Source: Alphaproteobacteria bacterium (GTDB lineage: Bacteria > Pseudomonadota > Alphaproteobacteria > Caulobacterales > Aquidulcibacteraceae). From it: a stretch of DNA of 47,071 bases. The stretch covers positions 1 through 47,071 of the forward strand of contig JAUIJZ010000014.1 in the NCBI GenBank assembly GCA_030430715.1, given 5' to 3'. A program made the position numbers and the translations under genes. The notes under the pieces were generated by a model that searched no databases, was not told where the DNA came from, and saw only the letters and a program-made list of their open reading frames with translations. Position 1 is the stretch's first letter. Each line of letters starts with the position of its first letter. Positions 27,444 to 37,040 of this stretch are shown in pieces.

Positions 27444-28550
27444 ATGCCCGCTATGACAGCCCCGTTTCGTCTCTATGGCGCAGAGCTTTCGCCCTATGCG
27501 GCGAAGGTGCGGTCTTATCTGCGGTTCAAGGGGCTCGCCTTCGAATGGCTGGAGCGCAGCAATGCGCGCCAGGAGGAATTTTCGCGCTACGCCAAGCTGC
27601 CGCTCGCGCCGATCCTGGTCGATGCGGACGACAACGCGCTGCAGGATTCGACGGCGATGATCGAGGCGCTCGAAGCGCAATCGCCCGAGCCCGGCATCAC
27701 GCCCGACGATCCGGCCTTGGCCTTCATCGCGGCGCTGCTCGAGGATTACGCCGACGAATGGCTCAACCGCGCCATGTTCCATTATCGCTGGTCGCACGAT
27801 GCCGACCGCGCCAGCGCCGCGCGGCGCACGATCGACATGCTGTTCGAAGGCGGTGAAGCGCCGGAAGGTCTGGAAGACGCGATCCAGGCCCGCATGGCCG
27901 GGCGCCTGCACCATGCCGGCTCATCGGAAGCCACCGCGCCGGTGATCGAAGGCTCGTTCACGCGGGTGCTGAATGTGCTCGAACGCCTGCTGGACAACCG
28001 GCCCTATTTGTTCGGCGCGCGCCCAAGCGTGGCCGATTTCGGCCTCGCCGGCCAATTGCGCCAAATGCTCTCCGACCCGACGCCGGGCGCTTTGATCCGC
28101 GCGCAAGCGCCAAAGCTGACGGCATGGATCGAGCGCATGGAGAATCCGAGCGCCGAAGGCGCGTTCGCCTCGCTCGACGACGTGCGCGCGCCGCTCGCCG
28201 AATTGCTGCGCGAAGAGCTGGCCGGCGCCTATTTCGTGTGGATGGCGGCCAATGCGGACGCTGTCGAAAAGGATGCGCTGCACGTCAATGTGGAGATTGC
28301 CGGCGCGCTGTTCTCGCAGCGCCCGCAACGCTACGCGGCCAAAGCGCTTTCGGTATTGCAGGACAAGTGCGCGTCGGTCGAAAGCGAAGCGCTCGCGGCT
28401 CTGCTGTCCGAAACCGGATGCGCCGCGTTCCTGCTGAGGCAGGAAACGAACGAGACCGAAAGCGAAGACGAATCTGAAGACGAAGCCGAAGCGGCGGAAG
28501 ACGCGCAGGCCGGCCAAGTCGACGACAGCGAAGACGATTCCGAGGACTAA
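27444..28550 (+). CDS. Glutathione S-transferase-like protein with acidic tail
   Basis: A 368-residue protein. Residues about 1-85 form a thioredoxin-like GST N-domain (RLYGAELSPYAAKVRSYLRF, then LAPILVDADDNALQDSTAMIEAL), where the cis-proline and DS glutathione-binding segment are recognisable. An all-helical GST C-domain follows, with RPYLFGARPSVADFGL near residue 190. Beyond about 250 there is an extra helical region, and the last 35 residues are strongly acidic (many E, D and S). The usual Cys or Ser of SPY is kept as Ser. The start at 27444 is chosen from MPAMTAPFRLYG. Its stop overlaps the stop of the convergent gene. Confidence 0.75.
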   Translation: MPAMTAPFRLYGAELSPYAAKVRSYLRFKGLAFEWLERSNARQEEFSRYAKLPLAPILVDADDNALQDSTAMIEALEAQSPEPGITPDDPALAFIAALLEDYADEWLNRAMFHYRWSHDADRASAARRTIDMLFEGGEAPEGLEDAIQARMAGRLHHAGSSEATAPVIEGSFTRVLNVLERLLDNRPYLFGARPSVADFGLAGQLRQMLSDPTPGALIRAQAPKLTAWIERMENPSAEGAFASLDDVRAPLAELLREELAGAYFVWMAANADAVEKDALHVNVEIAGALFSQRPQRYAAKALSVLQDKCASVESEALAALLSETGCAAFLLRQETNETESEDESEDEAEAAEDAQAGQVDDSEDDSED

Positions 28551-29128
28551 ACGCGCGGAACCACGCGCACTTCGAGGATGGTCACGCCGAAGGCGATGTC
28601 CGGCGGCGCGGCGATCGCCCGCAAGCCGATGGCGCTGATGGAGGTTTGCGGCGGCAACTCGAATTGCAGCCGGCCGGGTTCCTCCGTAAGCGGCTGCGTC
28701 GCCCAATAGGGCGGCGCGTCTCCTTGCAGACTGACGGCCAGCGCTTCGGCGCCATTGAACGGCAGCGGTTCGTAGGCGACCTCCACCAGGGTCGGCCTAT
28801 TCTCGATGCGCGCGGCGGCGCCTGGCGCAAGAAGGATGCGCACGCCGGTATCCGACGGACCGGGCGAAGGCTGATCGGGCGGCACGGCGATGCTCAGGCT
28901 TTGGGCGCGGCCCAGGAAATCGCGCGTCACATTCATGCTTTGACGGGGCCCAGGCGCGGGGGTGCCGAGCGCGGCGCCGCTCAACATCAAGCCGCTTTCC
29001 GTCGCATCGCCGGAAACGGGCGCTGGCGGGCGCGGCCATCTTTGCGGCTGCACGCCGATGAAGATGATCAGGGCCGCAGCCAGCAGCGCCAGGGGATAGA
29101 ATAGGATCGGGTGCAGAAACCGAAGCAT
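28547..29128 (-). CDS. Hypothetical single-pass membrane or exported protein
   Basis: A 193-residue protein with one N-terminal hydrophobic helix (about 8-26) and a proline-rich segment, then a soluble part rich in beta-like stretches (GVRILLAPGA, LVEVAYEPLPF, VTILEVRVVP). It has no recognised family. The ATG at 29128 replaces a TTG three codons upstream. It lies 40 bases after the O-antigen-ligase-like gene on the same strand, so a shared envelope glycan role is likely. The helix could be a signal anchor placing most of the protein in the periplasm. Confidence 0.6.
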   Translation of the reverse strand: MLRFLHPILFYPLALLAAALIIFIGVQPQRWPRPPAPVSGDATESGLMLSGAALGTPAPGPRQSMNVTRDFLGRAQSLSIAVPPDQPSPGPSDTGVRILLAPGAAARIENRPTLVEVAYEPLPFNGAEALAVSLQGDAPPYWATQPLTEEPGRLQFELPPQTSISAIGLRAIAAPPDIAFGVTILEVRVVPRV

Positions 29129-29168
29129 GGCGCGCAACTTAACCGCGCCGCTTTCGGCGGCAAGCGCT

Positions 29169-30314
29169 TCAAGCGCGCCGGGCCAATCCAGCGACAGCAG
29201 CGGCCGCGATCAGCATGGCGGCATGCCACCAACTTTGCCAAATGCCGAAGCTGACATTGGCGATGATGCCGATCGCCGCCATGGAGCCGCAGGCGGCGGC
29301 GGCGCCGGCGCGATAGCGTCCCCAGGTTCGGGCGAGCGCCCAGCCGCCCGCCATAATCGCGGCGGCTGCGAGGATTGCGCCGACGCCGCCAGTTTCGAGC
29401 CAGATTTGCAGGCTGCCGCTGTGCGGATGCACAGGGATGGCGCTGACGCGTCTGCCAAAGACGATGATGGTTTCTTCATCGGCGCGCGCAGCGCCGAGGC
29501 CCCAGCCGAACAGCGGCCGCTCGAGCACCTGCGCGCTGACATAGCGCCAAATCTCGATGCGGTTGGCCCATGAATAGGGAAGCTCAAGCGCGGCGCGCGT
29601 CGTCACCAGCGGCGATAAGAACGGCGCGAGCAGGAGCCACGCGGCGACACCGCCCGAAGTGGCCCAAATAGCTATGCGTGGGGCGAGCCAGCCGCCCGCG
29701 AACGCCGCAGCGCCTGCCGCGAACGCGAAAATATTCGCCGATTGTCCGAATTGCAGCGCCAGCATGCCGCCGGCAGCCAGCATCGCCACGCAGAAAAGCC
29801 AAGCCCGGCGCGAGGCCAACAGCGCCAGCGCGCCCCACAGCAAACAGAGCAGCACGACAACGCCGCGCCCTGGATTGCCGGCGATTTGCCAATCCTGATT
29901 GCCGGGATTGGCGGCATGATTCATCGGCATGCCCGCCGCGGCTTCGATGGAGAGCAAGATCGCGAGCACGGTCAGCGCCGCCAGCACGCCGGCGCGTGTC
30001 AGGCGCAGCGCGTCCGCGTCGGCATAAGCGGCGCGCACGAACATCAAGCCGCCCGCGGCCGTGACCGCGAGTTGCAGCGCGGCCGGGCGGCCGTTCTCCG
30101 GCCCCCAAAGCATGGTGACGGCCATCCAGACGATGAAGGCGGCGAGCAGAAGCAGATAGAGCGGCGGTTTGCGCAGGGCGGGGAGCGCCAGGCTGGGGCG
30201 CCACGAAAGGAAGCCAAAAAACGGGACCAGCGGCGCCAGCGCCAAGGCCCCGCCTGCCGCGGCCGGCGCCAGCAGGGCAAACATGGTCGCGCGCGCGATC
30301 TCGGCGGTTCTCAT
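29169..30314 (-). CDS. O-antigen ligase (WaaL/Wzy_C)-like membrane protein
   Basis: A 381-residue protein with about ten membrane helices. The Wzy_C hallmark is visible: ANRIEIWRYVSAQVLERPLFGWGLG at about 260-285, followed by the periplasmic loop HPHSGSLQIWLETGGVGAIL, which carries the conserved histidine and glutamate of the family. Such proteins join polymerised O-antigen or similar chains to a lipid acceptor, or polymerise them. Ligase versus polymerase cannot be told apart here. It starts with ATG at 30314, 48 bases beyond the end of the RND pump gene, and is followed by a small membrane protein gene. Confidence 0.82.
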   Translation of the reverse strand: MRTAEIARATMFALLAPAAAGGALALAPLVPFFGFLSWRPSLALPALRKPPLYLLLLAAFIVWMAVTMLWGPENGRPAALQLAVTAAGGLMFVRAAYADADALRLTRAGVLAALTVLAILLSIEAAAGMPMNHAANPGNQDWQIAGNPGRGVVVLLCLLWGALALLASRRAWLFCVAMLAAGGMLALQFGQSANIFAFAAGAAAFAGGWLAPRIAIWATSGGVAAWLLLAPFLSPLVTTRAALELPYSWANRIEIWRYVSAQVLERPLFGWGLGAARADEETIIVFGRRVSAIPVHPHSGSLQIWLETGGVGAILAAAAIMAGGWALARTWGRYRAGAAAACGSMAAIGIIANVSFGIWQSWWHAAMLIAAAAVAGLARRA

Positions 30315-30362
30315 CCGCCGTGCTTAGCAAAGCGTGCGCGCGCCGCCAGGGCCTTTCAGCCC

Positions 30363-33300
30363 TTACTCCGCTGGCGTGTGGAAACTCTGCTCTTCGCGGG
30401 CGGCCCGGTCCGGCAGCATTCTGCGCACCCAGCGTTCAAGCCGGTCGATCAGGACGAACATGGCCGGCACGAAGATCAGGCTGAGCAGTGTGGAGAGCAT
30501 AAGCCCGCCGATCACGGCCGCGCCCATGCCCTGCCGCAGGGTGCCGTCCACGCCCCAGCCTAGCGCCGCCGGCACCATACCGCCGGACATGGCGAAGGTG
30601 GTCATGATGATCGGCCGCGCGCGCTTCATGCCCGCTTCCATCAGCGCCGCATTGCGGCTCATGCCGGCGTGCATGCGCTCGACCGCGAAATCGACCAGCA
30701 GGATGGAGTTCTTGGTGACGAGCCCCATCAGCATCAAAAGCCCGATCAAGGCGAACAGTGAGAGCGGCTGATTGGCGACGATCAGCGCCACGAACGCGCC
30801 GCCAATGGAAAGCGGCAGCGCCGTCATGATGGTGAGCGGCTGGAAGAAGTCGCGGAACAGCAGCACCAGCACGGCGTAGATCAAGATCACGCCCCAAATC
30901 ATGGCGGTGCCGAATTGCTCGAACATCTCTTCGGAATCTTCGGTCTGTCCGCTCACGGCGAGACTTGCGCCCGGCTGATCTTGCGCTTCCGGCATCGCAA
31001 AGACCGCGCTTTGCGCCTGACTGAGAATAATGCCCGGCACCACATTGGCGGTGACAGACACCGATCGCATCCGGTCGCGCCGTTCGAGCGCCGCTTCGCC
31101 TAGCGAAAACTGCACATCGGCGACGCTATCGAGACGCACTGGCGGCCCGTTGTTCGATGGTACCGGCAGCGAGCGAATGGCGTCGAGATCGCTGCGATTA
31201 TCCTGTCTCAGCGCAACGCGAATGGGGATCTGCCGGTCGACGAGATTGAATTTCGGCAGGTTCTGTTCGGCGTCGCCGCTGGTGGCGATGCGCACGGCCG
31301 AGGCAAGGCTGGAAGAGGTGACGCCAAGCCGGGCGAGATCCGCGTCGCGCGGCAAAATCTGAATTTCCGGTCTTCGCAGCGCCGAGCTGATGCGGACATC
31401 CGTCAGCATGTCAGACGCACGCATCGCTTCGGCGAGCCGTTCGCCGGCGCTGTTCACGGCGGCCGGTTCGTTGCCGACGAATTGAACCGTGATGTCGTAG
31501 CCTTGGCCGCCGCCCTGATCCTGAACGAAGGTTGTTCTGTAATCGGGAAACTCAGCCATCAACGGCCGTATCTGCTGTTGCAGCGCGAAGTCGCTGCTGT
31601 CGCGGTCTTCGCGCGACACCAGCGGAACGTACAAATCAGCCGACGTCGCCGTGCCGGCTGTGCCGGTGATGGAGACGAACACGCCATTGACCTCCGGCAT
31701 TTGCCGGATCCTGTCGCTCATGCGTTGCGTGACGCGATCCGCTTCCAGGACGGGCGTGCCGGGCGGAATGTCCACGCGCATCGTCACCATGTTGGGGTCG
31801 TAGCGCGGGATGACGATGAACGGCACCATCATGGCCAGACCAAGCGAGGCGACGAAGACGGCGCCGCCGCCGCCGATGGTCTTCCAGGGATGGCGGATCG
31901 CCCATTGCAGCGCATCCTGGTAGGCGAGGGTCAGCACGCCCGGTTCGCGCTCATGGTCGTGGCCATGATTGGAAAGAATGTGCGCCGACATCAGCGGCGT
32001 AATGAGACGCGCGACCACGAGTGAAAAGAATGCCGCGCACGCGACAGTCAGGCCGAACTCGCGGAAGAACGTGCCCATATTGCCCGACATGAAACTCACG
32101 GGCAGGAAAACGGCGATGATGGTGAAAGTGGTCGCGACGACGGCGAGGCCGATTTCGTCCGCCGCCTCAAGAGAGGCGCGATAGGCCGATTTGCCCTGCC
32201 GCATGTGACGCACGATGTTTTCGATTTCGACGATGGCGTCATCGACAAGAACGCCTGTCACCAGCGCTAGCGCGATCAGCGTCACCATGTTGAGGGTGAA
32301 GCCGAGGATCTCGATCGCGGCGAATGTCGGCAAAATGGACAGCGGAATGGCGGCGGCGGCGATCAGCGTGGCGCGCCAGTCGCGTAGAATGAGGAACACG
32401 ACCAGGCAGGCCAGCAGCGCCCCTTCCAGCAGCGCGTGTATGGAGCCCTCGTGCAGGCCCTTGGTGAAATCGACCGACGTGGCGATGTTCGGTAAAGTCA
32501 CTCCGGGATATTCGTCTTCAAGCTCGTGCAGGCGCTCGACCACGCGCTCATAGACCTGCACTTCCGAACCGTCGCGGGTGCGCATCACCATAAAGCCAAT
32601 AACCGGCTGGCCATTGTAGCGGGACACGGAATCGAGATCGCTGGAGGCGTCCGTCACCGTGGCGATGTCGCCCAAGCGCGCGACACGGCCTTCGGCGCCG
32701 ATGATGCGCGTGTCGGCCAATTCTTCGAGCGAGTGGGCGCCGCCCAGCGTGCGGATGGATTGCGCTTGTCCGCCCACGCGCGCTTGGCCGCCGGGCAGGT
32801 CGGCGTTCAGGGCGCGCAGCTGGTTGCTCACCTGATCGGCCGAGACGCCGTAGGCGAGCATGCGCGCCGGATCGAGATCGACGCGGATTTCACGGTCCAC
32901 GCCGCCCAGCCGCGTGACCTGGCTCACGCCCGGAATGGCGAGCAATTCGCGCTGCAATTCGTTGTCGACGAACCAGGAGATGTCGGCGGGCGTCATGCCC
33001 TCGCCTTCGGCGGCCCAATAGCCGAGCGGGATGCTGGCGGCGTCGATCCGCGCGATCACGGGTTCGGTGATGTCGGCGGGAAGGTCCGAGCGTATGCGGC
33101 CCAATGCATCGCGCGCATCCTCGACGGCGCGGCTGATGTCGGCGTTGCCTTCCAGCTCGACCGTGGTGGTGGAAACGCCGGGCGAGATGTTCGTGGACGT
33201 GCGCCGCACGCCTTCAACGGCCGTCAGCGCGGATTCCACGCGTTGCGCGATCTGCGTTTCCAGCTCGACCGGGGAGGCGCCGGGCTGCGCCACCGTCACG

Positions 33301-33443
33301 GTGAAGACGCCGAAATCGAGATTCGGCATTTGGTTGATCGGCAGGCGGCCGAACGCGGTCACGCCGGCGAAGATCAGCGCCAGCATCAACATGATCGGGC
33401 CGATCGGATTCCGGATCGCCGTCGCCGAGATATTCCAGGCCAT
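30363..33443 (-). CDS. RND efflux permease (AcrB/MexB family)
   Basis: A 1026-residue inner-membrane pump. Membrane helices occur at about 13-30, then a cluster at 335-500 and another at 855-1005, with two large periplasmic domains between. The paired aspartates D401-D402 in TGVLVDDAIVEIENI are the proton-relay residues of helix 4. The late LLMLMGLVTKNSILLVDFAVERM and the duplicated architecture are typical of hydrophobe/drug RND pumps. It lies three bases after the adaptor gene, in the order regulator, adaptor, pump. Substrates cannot be inferred. Confidence 0.94.
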   Translation of the reverse strand: MAWNISATAIRNPIGPIMLMLALIFAGVTAFGRLPINQMPNLDFGVFTVTVAQPGASPVELETQIAQRVESALTAVEGVRRTSTNISPGVSTTTVELEGNADISRAVEDARDALGRIRSDLPADITEPVIARIDAASIPLGYWAAEGEGMTPADISWFVDNELQRELLAIPGVSQVTRLGGVDREIRVDLDPARMLAYGVSADQVSNQLRALNADLPGGQARVGGQAQSIRTLGGAHSLEELADTRIIGAEGRVARLGDIATVTDASSDLDSVSRYNGQPVIGFMVMRTRDGSEVQVYERVVERLHELEDEYPGVTLPNIATSVDFTKGLHEGSIHALLEGALLACLVVFLILRDWRATLIAAAAIPLSILPTFAAIEILGFTLNMVTLIALALVTGVLVDDAIVEIENIVRHMRQGKSAYRASLEAADEIGLAVVATTFTIIAVFLPVSFMSGNMGTFFREFGLTVACAAFFSLVVARLITPLMSAHILSNHGHDHEREPGVLTLAYQDALQWAIRHPWKTIGGGGAVFVASLGLAMMVPFIVIPRYDPNMVTMRVDIPPGTPVLEADRVTQRMSDRIRQMPEVNGVFVSITGTAGTATSADLYVPLVSREDRDSSDFALQQQIRPLMAEFPDYRTTFVQDQGGGQGYDITVQFVGNEPAAVNSAGERLAEAMRASDMLTDVRISSALRRPEIQILPRDADLARLGVTSSSLASAVRIATSGDAEQNLPKFNLVDRQIPIRVALRQDNRSDLDAIRSLPVPSNNGPPVRLDSVADVQFSLGEAALERRDRMRSVSVTANVVPGIILSQAQSAVFAMPEAQDQPGASLAVSGQTEDSEEMFEQFGTAMIWGVILIYAVLVLLFRDFFQPLTIMTALPLSIGGAFVALIVANQPLSLFALIGLLMLMGLVTKNSILLVDFAVERMHAGMSRNAALMEAGMKRARPIIMTTFAMSGGMVPAALGWGVDGTLRQGMGAAVIGGLMLSTLLSLIFVPAMFVLIDRLERWVRRMLPDRAAREEQSFHTPAE

Positions 33444-33446
33444 GTG

Positions 33447-34718
33447 TTAGCCTTTCCGGCCGCGAAGCTCGTTCGGCTGAGCGGCTTCTTCTTCAGGTGC
33501 GGGGCGGGCTTCACCGGCCGGCGCGAGTGGACGCACTTCCTCGCCGTCGCGCAGGAACGCGGCGCCGGAGCCGACAACGCGCAAGCCGGCGTCGAGACCG
33601 GAAACCACCTCGATCATTTCGCCGCTGCGCGCGCCGAGGCTGACGTTTCTGCGGTGCACGACGTTGGTGTCGTCGACGACGAACACATAGGCTTGTCCTT
33701 CATCGTAGAGGACGGAGCTTTGCATCAACGCGATGGACTCGCGCGCTTCCATATGCGCCTGGCCGCGCAGATACATGCCGGCGCGCACGCGGCTGCCGCT
33801 GGGCAGGGCGAACAAGGCTTCGCCGGTGCGCGTCCGGCTGTCGATCGAAGCGGGCGTCCGGCTCAACGTCGCCTGAACGGTTGAACCGTCCACAAGCGTG
33901 AAGGTGGCGCGCTGACCGCGCTCAAGCGCGAGCGCCTCCGCTTCGGAGACTTGCGCGGCCACTTCAAGTTCGTTGCCCGCGGCGATGCGATAGAGCACTT
34001 GCCCATCGACATTGCGGCCAATTTCGGCGCTGCGGTCGATCACGAGCCCGGAATCCGGCGCGCGCACATAGCCGCCGCCCAAGCGCGTATTCACTTCCTG
34101 TAATTGCGCGCGCGTGGCGGCGAGACGCGCATCGGCGGCGAGCGCGGCGGCGCGGCGCTGTTCAATGGCTTCGGTGGAGAGGGCGCCGGAATCGCGGATC
34201 GATTCCGCGCGTTCATACTCGCCGCGCGCACGCACGGCGGCCGATTGCGCTTCCGCGACCGACGCTTGCGCGGCGCGGATTTGCGCCTGCGCCAGAGACG
34301 TATCGAGCCGCGCCATGGGCTGGCCGCGCCGTACGGTGTCGCCTTCGTCCACCAGCAATTCGAGAATGCGCACGCCTGTGGCGGGCGCCGCGACTTGGAT
34401 GTCACGCACGGGGCGCGCTTCGCCGTTCAGCGCGATGACGGGGGCAAAGCTATGGATGCCGACGGCCGTCACAGTCACGGCTTGGGTGGAGGCCACATCG
34501 GCCATGGTGATCCGTTCGCTGCCGAGACGGCTGAGAACGGCCAAGAGGACAACAAAGGCGACGATGCCGGCGCCGAGCATCATTACGATTTTGCGGCGGC
34601 GCGCTGCTTCGTCCGGCGCTTCGGTTGCGCGCGCCCAGGCGCGCCCGCTCGCATTGGCGGCGCGTTTGAACAAGCCTTCGGCGCGCGAAAACAGTTCGGG
34701 GGGGAGGGGCTTATTCAT
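33447..34718 (-). CDS. RND periplasmic adaptor (membrane fusion protein)
   Basis: A 423-residue adaptor linking the permease to an outer membrane channel. After a basic cytoplasmic stretch, one membrane anchor lies at about 42-60 (IVMMLGAGIVAFVVLLAVL). Then come the lipoyl-like halves (VAAPATGVRILELLVDEGDTVRRGQPMARLD and GGYVRAPDSGLVIDRSA), a coiled-coil hairpin (about 135-200), the beta barrel and a proximal domain. There is no lipobox, so it is anchored by a helix. The ATG at 34718 overlaps the tetR stop (ATGA). No Shine-Dalgarno is evident, consistent with coupling to tetR. Confidence 0.92.
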   Translation of the reverse strand: MNKPLPPELFSRAEGLFKRAANASGRAWARATEAPDEAARRRKIVMMLGAGIVAFVVLLAVLSRLGSERITMADVASTQAVTVTAVGIHSFAPVIALNGEARPVRDIQVAAPATGVRILELLVDEGDTVRRGQPMARLDTSLAQAQIRAAQASVAEAQSAAVRARGEYERAESIRDSGALSTEAIEQRRAAALAADARLAATRAQLQEVNTRLGGGYVRAPDSGLVIDRSAEIGRNVDGQVLYRIAAGNELEVAAQVSEAEALALERGQRATFTLVDGSTVQATLSRTPASIDSRTRTGEALFALPSGSRVRAGMYLRGQAHMEARESIALMQSSVLYDEGQAYVFVVDDTNVVHRRNVSLGARSGEMIEVVSGLDAGLRVVGSGAAFLRDGEEVRPLAPAGEARPAPEEEAAQPNELRGRKG

Positions 34719-35314
34719 GAACGGAGGCTCAAATAGCGTTCGAGAAAGGCGCGGAATTGCGCATCGGCGACATCGCCGCTGGCGTCGCCCAGAAAAGCGC
34801 GCCGAAGGCCGATGCCTTCGATCGCGGCCATAATCGTGTGCGCGGCGAGTTCGGGGTCCAGATCCGCGGCGGTCTCGCCGCGCTTCTGCGAGGCGCGCAC
34901 GGCCGAAGCCGTGACGCGGATGCTGTTGGCGTCTGCGCGGCGCATGGTGGCGGAAATCGTCTCGTCGCGGATGGATTCGGCGATGATGTCGGCCATCAGC
35001 GCGCCGTCGCCTTCGGACAGCTTGTGAAAGAAACCGGACGCGCTCTGGCATAGCGCCGCGACAAGCCCGTCCTGCTCGGCCATGCGCAGGAACGCGGCGT
35101 CAGCGCCTTCTCGCGCATCTTCGGCGATGGCGCTGATGATTTCGCTCTTGGACGCAAAGTAGTGGTAAATGGCGCCCGCACTGACGCCGGCCTCGGCACA
35201 GATCTCCGCCATCGTCGTTTGATGGAAACCACGGCGGCGGAAACAGGCTATGGCCGCGTCCATAATCTGGTGGCGGCGGCGTTCTGCCAGGGCGGGGTTA
35301 GCGAGACGGGCCAA
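34715..35314 (-). CDS. TetR-family repressor of the RND operon
   Basis: A 199-residue regulator with the TetR N-terminal HTH (about 12-60: IMDAAIACFRRRGFHQTTMAEICAEAGVSAGAIYHYFASKSEII) and a divergent C-terminal ligand domain. The start is TTG at 35314 with GGAG five bases upstream; no better ATG exists. It heads the operon tetR, adaptor, RND pump, and is divergent from an outer membrane factor gene. A palindrome in the shared region is the probable operator, so the protein likely represses both sides and releases on drug binding. Confidence 0.9.
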   Translation of the reverse strand: MARLANPALAERRRHQIMDAAIACFRRRGFHQTTMAEICAEAGVSAGAIYHYFASKSEIISAIAEDAREGADAAFLRMAEQDGLVAALCQSASGFFHKLSEGDGALMADIIAESIRDETISATMRRADANSIRVTASAVRASQKRGETAADLDPELAAHTIMAAIEGIGLRRAFLGDASGDVADAQFRAFLERYLSLRS

Positions 35315-35367
35315 GCGGACTCCAATAATCTCGGCCTTGCCGAGCTATGCTGCTCTGCATATAAAAC

Positions 35368-35379
35368 GAATGTTCATTC
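35368..35379. promoter_or_regulatory. Candidate TetR operator, GAATG-TT-CATTC
   Basis: Perfect five-base arms around TT, in an AT-rich island of the 180-base gap between the tetR operon and the outer membrane factor gene. A further AAATGTT follows at 35383-35389. Such AATG/CATT palindromes are usual for TetR repressors. Confidence 0.55.
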
Positions 35380-35494
35380 TACAAATGTTAAAAGGGCGAA
35401 GGGTCAAGCCGCAATTTTGCTGGGGAGGCTCCAAAAATTGCGATAGGCGGCCTGCTTGCCGGCCTTGCCCGTGAGATCTTAAAGCAAGGATATC

Positions 35495-36928
35495 ATGAAT
35501 TTAGCCGGACCCGCCTTCCGCACCTGCGCCTGCGCCCTGGCGGCGACGCTCGCCTTATCGGCGTGCTCAACCATGCCACGGGAACGGCCGGAGCCGCCGC
35601 CGCTCGCCTCGGTTTGGCAGGACGCACCTGCGGGCGCCGCCATGCCGGTGACCGATTGGTGGCATGAATTCAACGATCCGGCCTTGGATGCGCTGGTCGC
35701 GGACGCCCTTGTCCGAGGGCCCTCGGTGGAGCTGGCGGTGCTGCGCCTGCGCGAAGCCCGCGCGGTGTCGCAGACCACGGTGACCCGATACCTGCCTGAG
35801 CTGACGGCGACCGGACAGGGCCAATATACCCGTCTCGTTGACGGTCAATCGGCCACCCTGACCCAGCGCGAGCAAATGAGCGGCTCCTACGGCGTGCAAG
35901 TGGGCTGGGAAGTGCCGTTGTTCGCGCGGCTGGAGGCGGCAGTGCGCGGCGCGCGCGCCAATACGTCCAGCGCGGTCGCCGATGTCCGCGCAGCACAGGT
36001 TGCGCTCGCCGCCGACGTGGCGCGCGCCTACGTGGATTTGCGTGCGGCGCAGCAAAGCCGCGTCGCCATCGCCCGCTCAATCGAAACGGCGGATGAATTG
36101 GCGCGCATTCTCGCCATTAGCGCCGAAGCGGGGCTGACCGCAGAAGCCGACGCCGCCGATGCACGCAGGCTTGCTGAAAGCACGCGCGCGCGTTTGCCGG
36201 GACTGGTGATTGAAACACGCCGCGCGGAAAATGTGCTCGCGGCGCTGCGCGGCGTTGCGCCCGGGACGGAAGATGAAGCGGTGCGCGCTTCGCTGGCGGA
36301 GACGGCGCCGGTGCCGCATCCGCAGCTGGCCAGTGCGCCCGCGGCGCCTGCCGATCTTGTGCGCTTGCGCCCTGATGTCGCCCGCGCTGAAGCGCAGGCG
36401 CTGCTAGGGGCGTCGAACTTGGCCAATGCCCGCGCGGATTTGCTGCCGCAATTGAATCTCAGCGGTTCGGTGACGACGACCGAAGCCATTATTGGCGATC
36501 CGCTCGGCGTGGGCGCGACCATCGCCTCGGCCACGCCTGTCATTTCCATTCCGCTGTTCGATTGGGGCCGGCGCTTCGCCGCCATTCGTCAGCGTGATGC
36601 GCAATTCGAGCAATTATTGCTGCAATACCGCCAAACCGTCGTCGAAGCGGTGGGCGAGGCTTCCAACGCATTGGTCGCGCTCGATCAGGGCCGATTGCGT
36701 TTGGACTCGGCGCAGATCGCCGAAACCGCGGCCGAGACAACGGCGCGCGGATCGCGCGCGGCGTATGAAGCAGGCATTCAAAGCCTGACGGATCGTCTGC
36801 GTTCAGAGCAGCAATTGATCGATGCGAGCCTCACGCGCATCGACGCCGAGGCGCAATTGGCGCGCGCGGCGATCTCGACCTATCGCGCTTTTGGCGGCGG
36901 TCCTGCTCTGGAAACCGAGGCGCGCTAA
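35495..36928 (+). CDS. TolC/NodT-type outer membrane efflux lipoprotein
   Basis: A 477-residue outer membrane factor. The signal peptide ends in the lipobox LSAC with Cys24, so it is a lipoprotein of the NodT/OprM class. Two OEP repeats of long alternating helices follow (about 60-245 and 265-465), including DLVRLRPDVARAEAQALLGASNLANARADLLPQLNLSG. AAGGA lies six bases before the ATG. Divergent transcription from the tetR-adaptor-pump operon, with an operator between, argues that it completes the same tripartite pump. Confidence 0.93.
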   Translation: MNLAGPAFRTCACALAATLALSACSTMPRERPEPPPLASVWQDAPAGAAMPVTDWWHEFNDPALDALVADALVRGPSVELAVLRLREARAVSQTTVTRYLPELTATGQGQYTRLVDGQSATLTQREQMSGSYGVQVGWEVPLFARLEAAVRGARANTSSAVADVRAAQVALAADVARAYVDLRAAQQSRVAIARSIETADELARILAISAEAGLTAEADAADARRLAESTRARLPGLVIETRRAENVLAALRGVAPGTEDEAVRASLAETAPVPHPQLASAPAAPADLVRLRPDVARAEAQALLGASNLANARADLLPQLNLSGSVTTTEAIIGDPLGVGATIASATPVISIPLFDWGRRFAAIRQRDAQFEQLLLQYRQTVVEAVGEASNALVALDQGRLRLDSAQIAETAAETTARGSRAAYEAGIQSLTDRLRSEQQLIDASLTRIDAEAQLARAAISTYRAFGGGPALETEAR

Positions 36929-37040
36929 ACCAATGTCCTGTGCTATCGCCAAGGCGATGCGCGACAGGTTCTATTGACGGCTTTTCCCCAGGCGAAGCAT
37001 GTTCGGCGGCGGCGCGCGGAGATTGTCCGCGGCCGCAAAA

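Noticed and set aside
34719-35051. N-terminal extension of the adaptor frame through tetR
   Set aside because: It is an arginine-rich reading of the tetR gene in another frame; the adaptor begins at 34718.
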